Shown here: piece after piece, positions 17,161 through 26,498 of the stretch | Position numbering within the stretch: position 1 is the first letter of the stretch | Layout of the letters: every line of letters starts with the position of its first letter | Assembly: GCF_000015865.1 (NCBI RefSeq) | Contig: NC_009012.1 | Span: 124,001-188,000, forward strand | DNA: 64,000 nt | Source: Acetivibrio thermocellus ATCC 27405 | GTDB taxonomy: Bacteria; Bacillota; Clostridia; Acetivibrionales; Acetivibrionaceae | Direction of reading: 5' to 3' | The notes under the pieces: generated by a model | Databases searched by the model: none | Told to the model about the DNA's origin: nothing | Seen by the model: the letters and a program-made list of their open reading frames with translations, nothing else | Made by a program: the position numbers and the translations under genes

Positions 17161-17303
17161 ATATTTTTCTCATCCCAAAATTATTCCTAAATTTAAGAAT
17201 CTCAGTGAAAACTTTACTGTTAAATGCATTTGTATAAAGGATACAAAAGTGCAAATATTATATCTTGATTTTCAATAATTATTAAAATATTGCAAGTAAA
17301 ATA
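17161..17303. other. AT-rich spacer before the dockerin-gene promoter
   Basis: With the promoter and 5' leader that follow it, this belongs to a gene-free stretch of about 340 bases (17161-17501). It holds a short inverted repeat, TTTGTAT and ATACAAA, near 17231-17250 and several AATATT repeats, but no gene or RNA that I recognise. Confidence 0.5.
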
Positions 17304-17332
17304 TTGAAATATTGTACTTAAAATGATACAAT
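17304..17332 (+). promoter_or_regulatory. Promoter of the mini-dockerin gene
   Basis: TTGAAA at 17304-17309 and TACAAT at 17327-17332 are 17 bases apart. This predicts an untranslated leader of about 160 bases before ATG 17502, long for such a short gene. Confidence 0.5.
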
Positions 17333-17501
17333 GATTACGTAAATTAATTTTTCACAGTTCATTTATGAATAAATGCAATTTTTCTTCTTGTTTTATTCAA
17401 ACTCTCTTTGCTGTACAAATGGAGATTGTGAATGTTCTTAAGATTTTCCATGTTTTTAGTAAAAATATTACAAATTAATTATTTGCAGGGAGGTTTGAAA
17501 A

Positions 17502-17819
17502 ATGTCAAGAAGGGGAGCTTTGGTTCTGCTTGTGATTTCGCTGCTTGTGACTGCTTTTCTGCCGACAGCTGTTTTTGCCCAGGATGTACCATTTTCCGGC
17601 AAATCGGACAATGTGCCGAGTTTTACCCAACCAATACCCGTCAAACACCTTTATGAGCTGATACACTTGTGTATTTGGGAAAGAGGGTATGATCGTTTGG
17701 TAGACTTTAATTCAGACAGTTCAGTGAATTCGACAGATCTTATGATTCTTAACAGGGCTGTGCTGGGTCTGGGTGGTTTGCCCGTTCCAATTGAGATTGG
17801 CGATTATCGTATAGATTAA
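17502..17819 (+). CDS. Small secreted protein with a single dockerin half-repeat
   Basis: This 105-residue protein has a clear signal peptide: MSRRG, a hydrophobic core, and likely cleavage after VFA at residue 26. Near the C-terminus is one complete dockerin-type calcium loop, DFNSDSSVNSTD (68-79), with Asp68, Asn70, Asp72 and Asp79 in ligand positions. It includes the Ser77-Thr78 pair used for cohesin recognition by the scaffoldin of A. thermocellus, then a NRAVLG helix. A type I dockerin normally has two such repeats. The preceding segment (KHLYELIHLCIWERGYDRL) is not a recognisable partner repeat, and there is no catalytic domain. GGGAGG precedes the ATG. Cohesin binding is an inference. 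Confidence 0.8.
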   Translation: MSRRGALVLLVISLLVTAFLPTAVFAQDVPFSGKSDNVPSFTQPIPVKHLYELIHLCIWERGYDRLVDFNSDSSVNSTDLMILNRAVLGLGGLPVPIEIGDYRID

Positions 17820-17873
17820 ACCGGTGAGGGTTTAATTTTATAAAGTGAAAATTCAAAGTGAAAATATATAAAA

Positions 17874-17905
17874 GGGATGGTGAATAATTTGCCATCCCGT
17901 TTTTG
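17874..17905 (+). terminator. Terminator of the mini-dockerin gene
   Basis: GGGATGG pairs with CCATCCC around a 10-base loop, followed by GTTTTTG. Confidence 0.85.
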
Positions 17906-17982
17906 TATCTTTTTAGCCATGTTTATTTTATTGCTATGATATAATATAATAGATTCCGGATGATTTTAATCCGGGATTTTGC

Positions 17983-18010
17983 TTGAAAATATTATGTAAA
18001 GTTATATTAT
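17983..18010 (+). promoter_or_regulatory. Possible promoter of the hprK cluster
   Basis: TTGAAA at 17983-17988 and TATTAT at 18005-18010 are separated by 16 bases, 23 bases before the hprK start. A short inverted repeat (CCGGAT and ATCCGG) lies just upstream. Confidence 0.4.
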
Positions 18011-18032
18011 AAAGGGTGGGGAGGAGTATTTT

Positions 18033-18989
18033 GTGTCTTCAGATGCTGCTTATTCGGTTACGCTAAAAAAGCTGCAAAAAGCTCTTTCGCTTGAGCTGGT
18101 TACCGCTGATGATGAAGATAGACTGGAAAATATCCTGGTAACATCTCCTGAGGTGAACAGGCCCGGACTTCAGCTGGTAGGATACCTGGAATATTTCGGA
18201 ACCGACAGAATTCAAATGATTGGAAAGGTTGAGACCAGTTATCTTGCGGGGCTTACATCGGAGGAACGCTATTCCAGGCTTGACGAGTTTTTTAAATGTG
18301 GATTTCCCTGCATGGTAGTGGCCAGAGGGCTTGAGGTTTTCCCGGAAATGCTGGAGGTGTCCAGAAAATACGGTATTCCGATTTTCAGGACGAAAGAAAC
18401 CACATCAAGAGTATTGAGCGCTTTAATCAGCTACCTTAATGTTGAACTTGCCGAGAGGACGAGAGAACATGGTGTGCTTGTCGAGGTTTTCGGAGAAGGC
18501 ATTCTGATATTGGGAGAAAGCGGTGTGGGCAAAAGCGAGACGGCTTTGGAACTGGTAAAAAGGGGCCACAGGCTTGTGGCGGATGATGTAGTGGAAATCA
18601 GAAGAGTGTCTGAGAAGACTTTGTTTGGAACCGCTCCGGATGAAATAAGGCACTTCATTGAAATAAGGGGAGTTGGAATACTTGATGTCAAAAATCTGTA
18701 CGGTGTGGGTGCCGTAAAACCTACTGAAAATATAAATCTTGTAATACAACTTGAGTTCTGGGATCAAAAGAAAGACTATGAACGGTTGGGTTTGGTGGAT
18801 GATTACAAGGAGATACTTGGAATCAATATTCCATGCCTTACCATTCCCGTGAGACCGGGCAGAAATCTTGCCATTATTGTGGAAGTCGCAGCTTTGAACA
18901 ACAGACAGAAAAAAATGGGTTATAATGCTGCCAGAGCTTTAAATGAGAGAATCATAGGAAAAGGAAGAATGAGGCCCTCTTATGAATAA
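18033..18989 (+). CDS. hprK: HPr kinase/phosphorylase
   Basis: HprK/P phosphorylates HPr on its regulatory serine and reverses the reaction, setting carbon catabolite control in Firmicutes. The 318-residue protein has the N-terminal HprK domain and a C-terminal kinase domain. The kinase domain carries the P-loop GESGVGKS (161-168), the following HRLVADD Walker B-like segment, and the K-loop region near RPGRN. GTG 18033 follows GGGGAGGAG with good spacing. Its substrate HPr is encoded 8 kb downstream at the other end of the same gene run. In an organism with few or no sugar PTS genes, the pair would act in regulation rather than transport; that is inference. Confidence 0.95.
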   Translation: MSSDAAYSVTLKKLQKALSLELVTADDEDRLENILVTSPEVNRPGLQLVGYLEYFGTDRIQMIGKVETSYLAGLTSEERYSRLDEFFKCGFPCMVVARGLEVFPEMLEVSRKYGIPIFRTKETTSRVLSALISYLNVELAERTREHGVLVEVFGEGILILGESGVGKSETALELVKRGHRLVADDVVEIRRVSEKTLFGTAPDEIRHFIEIRGVGILDVKNLYGVGAVKPTENINLVIQLEFWDQKKDYERLGLVDDYKEILGINIPCLTIPVRPGRNLAIIVEVAALNNRQKKMGYNAARALNERIIGKGRMRPSYE

Positions 18990-19022
18990 TTTGCAGGGAT
19001 ATTGACGAATGGAGGAATGGTT

Positions 19023-19748
19023 TTGAAATTTGTAGTTGACACACATACACATACAATAGCCAGCGGACATGCGTACAGCACGGTTCAGGAAATGGCAAAA
19101 GAAGCTTCGGCGAACGGCATTGAAATGTTTGCAATTACTGATCATGGTCCTGCCATGAAGGGAGCTCCCTATCTTTATCATTTCGGCAACCTCAGAGTTA
19201 TACCGGAGGTTTTATATGGTGTCAGGATATTGAAGGGAGTTGAGGCAAATATAATTGATTATTCCGGTGGGCTGGATATGCCCGAAGAGTATTTAAGGAG
19301 ACTTGATTTTGTGCTTGCAAGTTTTCATGATATTTGTATTGAGCCTAAGACCCTGGAGGAACATACCGAGGCTGTGATAAACGTGCTGAAAAATCCTTAT
19401 GTTGATGCTATTGCCCATCCGGGAAATCCCCAATTTCCGTTGGATATTGAAAAGGTTGTAAGGGCTGCAAAGGAGAACGGAAAATTTATAGAACTGAACA
19501 ATCACTCTTTTGTTACAAGAAAAGGGTCTGAGGAGAATTGCAAAGAATTTGCAAGAGAGTGTAAAAAGCAAGGAGTCAGAATAGTATGCGGGAGCGACTC
19601 TCACATAAGTTTTGAAGTGGGTCGTTTTGACAGGGTATACAAGCTTCTCGAGGAGGTGGACATGCCTTGCGAGCTTGTTATGAATACCTCCGTTGAGAAG
19701 TTTGATGAGTATATAAAACGGAAAAAGGAGAGAATCAGAAGGAAATAA
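19023..19748 (+). CDS. PHP-domain phosphoesterase (YcdX-like)
   Basis: This 241-residue protein is a single PHP domain resembling E. coli YcdX, a trinuclear zinc phosphatase. Metal-binding segments are visible: DTHTHT near the N-terminus, ITDHGP (about residue 40), GVEANI (about 75), FHD (about 103), AHPGNP (about 135) and GSDSH (about 190). The start is set at TTG 19023 because GGAGG lies 7 bases upstream. In-frame TTG 19002 and ATG 19017 would sit before or inside the ribosome site. It follows hprK by 33 bases and precedes murB. The natural substrate is unknown. Confidence 0.87.
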   Translation: MKFVVDTHTHTIASGHAYSTVQEMAKEASANGIEMFAITDHGPAMKGAPYLYHFGNLRVIPEVLYGVRILKGVEANIIDYSGGLDMPEEYLRRLDFVLASFHDICIEPKTLEEHTEAVINVLKNPYVDAIAHPGNPQFPLDIEKVVRAAKENGKFIELNNHSFVTRKGSEENCKEFARECKKQGVRIVCGSDSHISFEVGRFDRVYKLLEEVDMPCELVMNTSVEKFDEYIKRKKERIRRK

Positions 19749-19857
19749 AGTGTAACGGGCTTAATTTTTGTATAAAATAATAATTAAATTCTATATATTG
19801 TGCTGGCAGAGTAGAATAATAGTATGGAGTGCAAAATAGTTTGGTAAGGAGCTGACA

Positions 19858-20775
19858 TTGTTGGAAAAAGAGCTTTTGGCAAGGGAGATTGAAAAAATAG
19901 CCGGTCAGGAAAATGTTAAACTTGATGAGCCTATGAAAAACCATACTTCGTTCAAGGTTGGCGGACCGGCGGATATTCTGGTTACTCCCGTGTCTGTTTC
20001 GCAACTGAGTCAAATTTTAAAATTATGCAAAAACAAAAGCGTTCCGGTGTTTGTTATGGGCAACGGAACAAACTTGATTGTAAGAGATAAAGGAATAAGG
20101 GGAGTAGTTGTAAAAATATTCGACAATCTAAATCAATTTACTGTTAAAGACGATATTATTACTGCATATGCCGGTATACTCCTTTCCAGGGTTTCAACGA
20201 TTGCTTATGAAAACGGGCTTACGGGTCTTGAGTTTGCCTGCGGCATACCGGGTACTCTCGGAGGAGCGGTTGCCATGAACGCGGGAGCATACGGTGGAGA
20301 AATGAAGGATGTCGTAGTTGAAACCGAATACATGGATAAAGACGGTGAAATTAGAGTTGTAAGGGATGACGGACACCAATTCGGATACAGGACCAGCTTT
20401 ATCCAGAAAAATTCCGGCATAGTTATAAAGACCTCAATGAAACTAAAAAAAGGAAACAAAGAAGAAATAAAGGCCCTGATGGATGATTTGACCCAAAGAA
20501 GGCAGGAAAAACAGCCTTTGGAGATGCCGAGCGCAGGCAGCATTTTTAAAAGGCCGGAAGGGTATTTTGCAGGAAAGCTGATTGAGGACTGCGGGCTTCG
20601 CGGACACCGCATAGGCGGAGCCGAGGTTTCGCAAAAACACTGTGGTTTTATTGTAAATACAGGAGATGCAAAGGCCAAAGATATATTGGATTTGATAGAA
20701 TATATACGAAATACTGTAAAGATGAAATTTGGGGTTGATATGCAGACTGAAGTGAGAATTGTCGGAGAGGTGTAA
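19858..20775 (+). CDS. murB: UDP-N-acetylenolpyruvoylglucosamine reductase
   Basis: MurB is the FAD enzyme that makes UDP-N-acetylmuramate in peptidoglycan synthesis. The 305-residue protein is of the short type II class. Motifs include [12 protein letters not shown] (about 27-38), GNGTNL (about 67-72), [21 protein letters not shown] (starting about residue 128), the catalytic Ser in SAGSIFKRP (about 225) and the final Glu in [11 protein letters not shown] 19858 or TTG 19861 both fit AAGGAG at 19846. It heads the murB-rapZ-yvcK-whiA order common in Gram-positive bacteria. Confidence 0.95.
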
Positions 20776-20813
20776 TAATTCTCACCGGCAGTCGGACATT
20801 TTGGGAGGTACAA

Positions 20814-21689
20814 ATGAGATTACTGATAATTACGGGAATTTCAGGAGCCGGTAAAAGTCTTGTTGTTAAATATCTGGAAGATATAGGTTTCTTCTGCGTG
20901 GATAATCTTCCGCCTCTGCTCATAGGCAAATTTGCCGAAATCTGTCTCAAAAGCAGGGGAAAAATAAGCAAAGTGGCTCTTGTCATAGATATTAGAGGGG
21001 GAGAGCTTTTTAACGATCTTGTTCCCGAACTCAATGCTTTGAAAGAGTCGGGAATTGATTATGAAATTCTTTTCCTTGAAGCATCGGATCAAGTGCTTAT
21101 CAAAAGATACAAGGAGAGCAGGCGTATTCATCCGCTTGCTCCTGAGGGAAGACTGATTAAGGGTATAAAAACCGAGAGGGAAATTTTGTCGCAGATTAGA
21201 AAAAATGCAACTTATATTATCGACACGTCAAATTTAACGCCAAGACAGCTGAAAGAAGAGATTCTGGCCATATTTGTCGAGGGCAGGAAATTTGACGGAA
21301 TGATAGTAAATATTATCTCTTTTGGCTTTAAATATGGTATTCCCATTGAATGTGACCTGGTCTTTGATGTGAGATTCATTCCCAACCCGTATTATATAGA
21401 GAGTATGAAATATAAGACGGGGAAGGATGAAGAAGTCAGAAATTATGTGATGAGTTTTGCGGAAACTGCTGAGTTTATGACAAAACTTAAAGACTTGGTG
21501 GATTTTTTGATACCGAATTATATAAAAGAAGGCAAGTCACAGCTTGTGATAGGAGTTGGGTGTACCGGCGGAAGACATAGATCCGTCGCTATTTCCGAGG
21601 CATTGTTTTCGTATCTTTGTGGCAGGGAACACAGGGTGTTTATTGACCACAGGGATATAGACAAAGATGGCAGGAGTAATCGAAGATGA
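20814..21689 (+). CDS. rapZ: RapZ/YvcJ-family nucleotide-binding protein
   Basis: RapZ/YvcJ is a P-loop protein; in E. coli it is an RNase E adaptor controlling glmS, while the Gram-positive YvcJ role is less clear. The 291-residue protein has Walker A GISGAGKS (8-15), the DNLPP segment, and the C-terminal RNA-binding type domain with VGCTGGRHRSV (about 243-253). It is full length. Its stop TGA overlaps the ATG of yvcK in an ATGA arrangement, so the two are translationally coupled. Confidence 0.93.
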   Translation: MRLLIITGISGAGKSLVVKYLEDIGFFCVDNLPPLLIGKFAEICLKSRGKISKVALVIDIRGGELFNDLVPELNALKESGIDYEILFLEASDQVLIKRYKESRRIHPLAPEGRLIKGIKTEREILSQIRKNATYIIDTSNLTPRQLKEEILAIFVEGRKFDGMIVNIISFGFKYGIPIECDLVFDVRFIPNPYYIESMKYKTGKDEEVRNYVMSFAETAEFMTKLKDLVDFLIPNYIKEGKSQLVIGVGCTGGRHRSVAISEALFSYLCGREHRVFIDHRDIDKDGRSNRR

Positions 21690-23005
21690 AAAATGATAAT
21701 TGGTTTAGAAAAAAAATTGCAGGATACCGATGGTGTCTTTTGATCGTTTTCGGGATTATACTGATTAGTGCGGGCATGCTTTTGGCATACAGACATGACA
21801 ATACTTTTGACATCTTTTGTTCTGTACTTCTTTTTGCGTCAGGATGTATATTTATTGTTGTTTCGATACGGCTTATTGCAATTGACACGGTGTCAAAATA
21901 CGCCCAAAACGGTATAAATGTAGTATGCTGCAAAGACAGGGACGATAATTTGTATGAAAAAGAATTTCTTGACAAAGGGCCGAAAATAGTTGCAATAGGT
22001 GGAGGAACCGGACTTTCAACCATGCTGAGAGGGCTTAAGGAATGCAGCTCGAATATAACGGCCGTGGTTACGGTTGCCGATGATGGGGGAGGCTCCGGGA
22101 TTCTAAGACAGGACCTTGGGATACTTCCTCCCGGGGATATCAGAAACTGTATTTTGGCCCTTGCCAATACCGAGCCTATTATGGAAAAACTGCTTCAGTA
22201 CAGATTCCAGGACGGAATGCTGAAAGGACAGAGTTTTGGAAATCTGTTTCTTGCAGCAATGGATGGTATTTCTTCGAGTTTTGAACAGGCTGTCCAAAGA
22301 ATGAGTGATGTACTTGCAGTAAAAGGGAGAGTTCTTCCGGTTACGCTTGAGGACATTCAGCTGTGTGCGGAGCTGGAAGACGGATATGTTATCACCGGAG
22401 AGTCACAAATTGGCAATCATAACAGCTTTCACCGTTGCGCAATCAAGAGGGTGTATTTGGAACCCGGAAAGGTAAAACCCCTGGATGAGGTGATAGAAGC
22501 AATCGGAGAAGCGGATGTAATTGTGTTGGGGCCGGGAAGTCTCTTTACAAGTATAATTCCCAACCTTTTGGTTGACGGTGTGTGTGATGCGATAAAAAAA
22601 TCAAAGGCTTTGAAAATATATGTGTGCAATGTCATGACCCAGCCGGGGGAAACCGACGGATATAGCGTTTCGGATCATATAAAGGCACTTGAAAGGCACT
22701 CTTTTGAGGGAATTGTTGATTACTGCATTTTTAACACTGCTGATATACCTGAACTATTGAAAAAGAAGTATAGTGAGGACGGAGCACAAATTGTCAGAGT
22801 TGACTATGATGAGTTGGATAAATTAGGCATAAAATTGCTGGGAGGGGACTTTGTCTGCATAACTAACGGATATATAAGACATGATACAAAGAAATTGGCT
22901 CAGGCCATCATGAACCTTGTTATTGAGAATGTATTTGGAAAAGACGACAGAAAATCATCCGGTTATGTAAATACAATGAAGCAATTTAAAAATATAGTCG
23001 GATAA
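21686..23005 (+). CDS. yvcK: YvcK/GlmR gluconeogenesis factor with membrane anchor
   Basis: YvcK (GlmR) is a UDP-sugar-binding regulator of central carbon flow into cell-wall precursors. Two N-terminal hydrophobic segments (about 18-36 and 43-64) precede the 330-residue core, which starts with IVAIGGGTGLST. It contains VADDGGGSG and LPPGDIRNC, the nucleotide and phosphate loops of the CofD-like fold. The membrane hairpin extends the protein to 439 residues compared with about 320 in B. subtilis. It overlaps rapZ by four bases. The debranching enzyme follows after a 26-base gap. Confidence 0.93.
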   Translation: MKNDNWFRKKIAGYRWCLLIVFGIILISAGMLLAYRHDNTFDIFCSVLLFASGCIFIVVSIRLIAIDTVSKYAQNGINVVCCKDRDDNLYEKEFLDKGPKIVAIGGGTGLSTMLRGLKECSSNITAVVTVADDGGGSGILRQDLGILPPGDIRNCILALANTEPIMEKLLQYRFQDGMLKGQSFGNLFLAAMDGISSSFEQAVQRMSDVLAVKGRVLPVTLEDIQLCAELEDGYVITGESQIGNHNSFHRCAIKRVYLEPGKVKPLDEVIEAIGEADVIVLGPGSLFTSIIPNLLVDGVCDAIKKSKALKIYVCNVMTQPGETDGYSVSDHIKALERHSFEGIVDYCIFNTADIPELLKKKYSEDGAQIVRVDYDELDKLGIKLLGGDFVCITNGYIRHDTKKLAQAIMNLVIENVFGKDDRKSSGYVNTMKQFKNIVG

Positions 23006-23031
23006 AAAACATAAAATACGGAGGAATGATC

Positions 23032-25011
23032 ATGAACTTTGGAAAATCCAGCTGGAGAACTTATGAGCAAGGGATTCAACGGGAATGGCTTCTAACCAAC
23101 GGCATAGGAGGATTTGCATCATCCACGATTATAGGTTCGAACACCCGAAGGTACCATGGTCTGTTGGTGGCGGCACTGAAACCTCCTGTAAGCAGGCACT
23201 TGATATTGTCCAAAATTGATGAATGTGTAACTGTTGACAATGAATCGTTCAATTTGTTTTCTTATGAAGTGCCGGGTTTTATAATGCATGGATATCATCA
23301 TCTGGAACGATTTGAATATGATATGCTTCCTAAATATATATATAGAGTAAAGGATGTATATGTTGAAAAGGAAATATGCATGGTTTACGGTGAAAACACC
23401 GTTGTTGTGGTTTACCACGTCATAAACGGGACCGGAAGAACCAATTTGAGACTTACTCCTCTTGTGAATTTCCGGGACTATCATTTTAACTCCGGCAGAG
23501 CATATATGAGTTTTGAAAGAAAATTTGAAAAAGATGTTTTAACGGTGCGACCTTCCTGCTACGACATTGACATTAAGCTGTACTCAACTGATGGGAAATT
23601 TACGGAGCTTGACGATACCTGGTTTTACAACATGGATTATGCTGTGGAAAGGGAAAGAGGTTTGGCCTCCACCGAGGATCATTATATACCCGGGTATTAT
23701 GATATTGAAATAAAACCTTTGGAGGAAAAATACATAACCTTTGTAGCTACCGTCGAAAAAAACGTAAATCACAGAGACGGGCTTAAAATAATAGAAAAAG
23801 AAAAAAAGAGGCTTAAAAAACTGGCAAGTAAAGCGGGATACAAGGATGAGCTGGCAAAAAAACTGGTTTTGGCGGCAGACAAATTTATAGTACACAGGGA
23901 ATCCACTAATGCGAAAACCGTAATTGCAGGATATCCGTGGTTTACGGATTGGGGAAGGGATACCATGATATCTCTTGCGGGACTTACGCTGGCAACCCGG
24001 CGTTTTGAGGATGCAAAGGAGATTCTTTATACTTTTTCAAAATATGTCAAAGACGGACTTATACCGAACATGTTCCCCGATGCGGGACATGAGCCGCCGT
24101 ACAACACCGTTGATGCCGCTCTGTGGTACTTTGAAGCTGTAAACAAGTATGTAAATTACACCCATGATTATAAGTTCATAAAAGAAAATATATACAGTGG
24201 ATTGAAACAGATAATTGAGTACTACTCAAAAGGAACCCACTTTAATATAAAAGCTGATGAGGATTATTTAATCAGTGCCGGAGATGAACATACCCAGCTT
24301 ACATGGATGGATGCGAAAGTGGGTGACTGGGTGGTTACTCCGCGTCATGGAAAAGCTGTGGAGATAAATGCTTTGTGGTATAATGCCTTAAAAATTATGT
24401 CGCAGCTTTCGAAACATTTTAAAGAAGATGCCGGATTATACGATGAAATGGCCGAAAAAGTCAAGAAGTCTTTTGAAGAGAAGTTCTGGAATGAAGAGAA
24501 AAAATGTCTTTATGACTGTCTTACACCAAATTATAAAGATGATAAAGTAAGGCCGAACCAGATATTGGCTGTAAGTCTTTCCTATCCGGTAATAGAAGGA
24601 GAAAAGGCAAAGAGTGTTGTGGATATTGTTTTTAAAGAGCTCTATACCGCTTATGGCTTAAGGAGTCTGTCACCTAAAGAAAAGGAATATGTGGGAGTGT
24701 ATATGGGTGATCAATACAGAAGGGACGGAGCATACCATCAGGGCACGGTCTGGACATGGCCTTTGGGCCACTTTATAACTGCGTATCTCAGGGTAAACAA
24801 TTATTCGCCGGAGGCCAGGAAAATGGCTTTAAGATTTATTGAGCCCTTTAAGGACCATCTTCAGGATGCCTGTCTTGGTTCTGTTTCCGAGATATTTGAC
24901 GGTAATGAGCCGTTGATACCAAGAGGCTGTTTTGCACAGGCCTGGAGTGTGGCAGAGATACTCAGAGCCTATGTTGAGGACGTGATGCAGTTGGTACAGC
25001 TAAAACACTAG
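23032..25011 (+). CDS. Glycogen debranching enzyme (amylo-alpha-1,6-glucosidase, GDE type)
   Basis: This 659-residue protein has the archaeal/bacterial glycogen-debranching arrangement. An N-terminal GDE_N domain (about 15-230; EWLLTNGIGGFASST and NTRRYHGLL) is followed by a C-terminal (alpha/alpha)6-barrel (about 290-650) with PWFTDWGRDTMISL, DAALWYFEA and QGTVWTWPLG. It would hydrolyse alpha-1,6 branch points of glycogen or related glucans. ATG 23032 has GGAGGA at correct spacing; the in-frame ATG 23026 abuts it. It is inserted between yvcK and whiA, which are usually adjacent, placing a glycogen enzyme with HprK, YvcK and HPr. Confidence 0.9.
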   Translation: MNFGKSSWRTYEQGIQREWLLTNGIGGFASSTIIGSNTRRYHGLLVAALKPPVSRHLILSKIDECVTVDNESFNLFSYEVPGFIMHGYHHLERFEYDMLPKYIYRVKDVYVEKEICMVYGENTVVVVYHVINGTGRTNLRLTPLVNFRDYHFNSGRAYMSFERKFEKDVLTVRPSCYDIDIKLYSTDGKFTELDDTWFYNMDYAVERERGLASTEDHYIPGYYDIEIKPLEEKYITFVATVEKNVNHRDGLKIIEKEKKRLKKLASKAGYKDELAKKLVLAADKFIVHRESTNAKTVIAGYPWFTDWGRDTMISLAGLTLATRRFEDAKEILYTFSKYVKDGLIPNMFPDAGHEPPYNTVDAALWYFEAVNKYVNYTHDYKFIKENIYSGLKQIIEYYSKGTHFNIKADEDYLISAGDEHTQLTWMDAKVGDWVVTPRHGKAVEINALWYNALKIMSQLSKHFKEDAGLYDEMAEKVKKSFEEKFWNEEKKCLYDCLTPNYKDDKVRPNQILAVSLSYPVIEGEKAKSVVDIVFKELYTAYGLRSLSPKEKEYVGVYMGDQYRRDGAYHQGTVWTWPLGHFITAYLRVNNYSPEARKMALRFIEPFKDHLQDACLGSVSEIFDGNEPLIPRGCFAQAWSVAEILRAYVEDVMQLVQLKH

Positions 25012-25094
25012 AAATTTCTTGCGATATGGGTTATAATTTCTGTGCGATTTGTAATTTTGGAAAAAAGTAATATTTTTAGTATGGGGTGTCTGCA

Positions 25095-26039
25095 TTGTCG
25101 TTTTCATCGGCAGTTAAAAATGAGTTGTGCAGAGTTGAAACAGATCGCAGCAGCAGTTTGTTTGAACTTGCGGCTGCTGCAAGGATAAGCGGGCTTATAA
25201 AGGTTGTTAACGCCAATGAGATTAATCTGAGGCTTGTAACTGAAAATGCAGCATTTGCCCGCAGGATATTTTCACAGATCAAGGATTTGTACGGCATAAA
25301 TGCTGAAATAAGCATAAGAAGAAGCCCAAAGCTGAAAAAAAATATTGTCTATATCATTGTGCTGACTTCATCGAAAGGTTTGATGAGAATACTTGAGGAT
25401 ATTAATATTAAAGTATCCGAAAAAGTGGAATACATACCGTATGCCCGGTGTATGAGGAAGAAGGAATACAGAAAGGCGTATCTTAGGGGTGCGTTTTTAG
25501 CTTCCGGCTCAATGAGCGATCCTGAAAAAACATATCATCTGGAGATAACATGCCACAATATGGCTTTGGCGACTGAAGTCAGTGATTTGATGGACAGTTT
25601 TAAATTACATTCGAAAGTTACAAAAAGAAAAGGAAACTATGTGGTTTATCTTAAAGAAGGGGAGAACATAGTTGACTTTTTGAATATAATCGGAGCACAT
25701 TCTGCGCTTTTGGAGCTTGAAAACATCAGGATTTTAAAGGAAATGCGCAACAACGTCAACAGAATAGTCAATTGTGAGACGGCAAATTTGCAAAAGACTG
25801 TGGATGCTTCGGTAAGGCAGGTGGAAAATATCAACTATATAAAGGAGCATCTTGGATTTGACAAATTGCCGGAAAATCTCAGAGAAATAGCAAAAATGAG
25901 GCTTGCCTACAGTGATGCAACTTTAAAGGAACTAGGAGAAATGTTAAATCCTCCTCTTGGAAAATCCGGAGTTAATCATAGATTGAGAAAGTTGGACAAG
26001 ATTGCTGAGAGCTTAAGAAACATGAAAGGAGAGTTATGA
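25095..26039 (+). CDS. whiA: Sporulation/division regulator WhiA
   Basis: WhiA is a DNA-binding protein that joins a LAGLIDADG homing-endonuclease-like fold to a C-terminal helix-turn-helix; it influences division and chromosome segregation in Firmicutes. The 314-residue product has [23 protein letters not shown] (beginning near residue 128), typical of the LAGLIDADG half, and the HTH segment [22 protein letters not shown] (starting near 277). TTG 25095 gives the conserved [11 protein letters not shown] start and has GGGGTG at proper distance. GTG 25086 is the longer alternative. Its stop overlaps the upstream ATG candidate of HPr. Confidence 0.92.
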
Positions 26040-26041
26040 AA

Positions 26042-26308
26042 ATGGTTGAGAAAACTGTTGTGATAACTAATCCCGAAGGACTGCATGCGCGACCGGCAGC
26101 ACTTTTTGTGCAAACTGCCGGAAAGTTTACTTCGAATGTCTGGATTAAGGTTGGGAAAACAAAAGTAAATGCCAAGAGCATAATGGGACTTATATCTCTG
26201 GCTGTTGCACAGGGCACCGAGGTTGTAATAGGTGCTGAGGGAGAAGATGAAGAAAAGGCTGTGGAAGAGCTTATTGATCTTGTTACAACAGGTTTTACGG
26301 AGGATTAA
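26042..26308 (+). CDS. ptsH: HPr phosphocarrier protein
   Basis: This is an HPr-family protein of 88 residues. With this start, the active-site histidine in GLHARPA is residue 15 and the regulatory serine in AKSIMG is residue 46, the canonical HPr numbering. It is therefore HPr rather than Crh, which lacks the histidine. An in-frame ATG at 26036 overlapping the whiA stop is also possible. Ser46 would be the target of the HprK encoded upstream in the same run. No PTS permease or enzyme I is in the window. A long terminator follows. Confidence 0.92.
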   Translation: MVEKTVVITNPEGLHARPAALFVQTAGKFTSNVWIKVGKTKVNAKSIMGLISLAVAQGTEVVIGAEGEDEEKAVEELIDLVTTGFTED

Positions 26309-26335
26309 CTCAAAAAACAAATTGATAAAATAGAG

Positions 26336-26406
26336 AATATCGACAAACCATATAAGATTGGCATTTTAGTGTTGATTTTTGATATGGTTTGTCGATATTT
26401 TTTTGG
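26336..26406 (+). terminator. Long terminator after HPr
   Basis: An 18-bp perfect inverted repeat, AATATCGACAAACCATAT and its complement, encloses a 27-base loop and is followed by TTTTT. It separates the hprK-HPr run from the spoIIA operon. Confidence 0.85.
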
Positions 26407-26498
26407 CCTTATTACAAAACTTTACAATATTCTTTGAAGGGGGAAATAATATTTTGAAGAATTAAGGTTAGGATAACTGACAGTGGAGGAGGATAAGC

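Noticed and set aside
26407-26498. A sigma-H promoter for the spoIIA operon
   Set aside because: A GAAGAAT -10-like element exists but the AGG-containing -35 candidates have mismatches or wrong spacing, so it was not listed as a feature.
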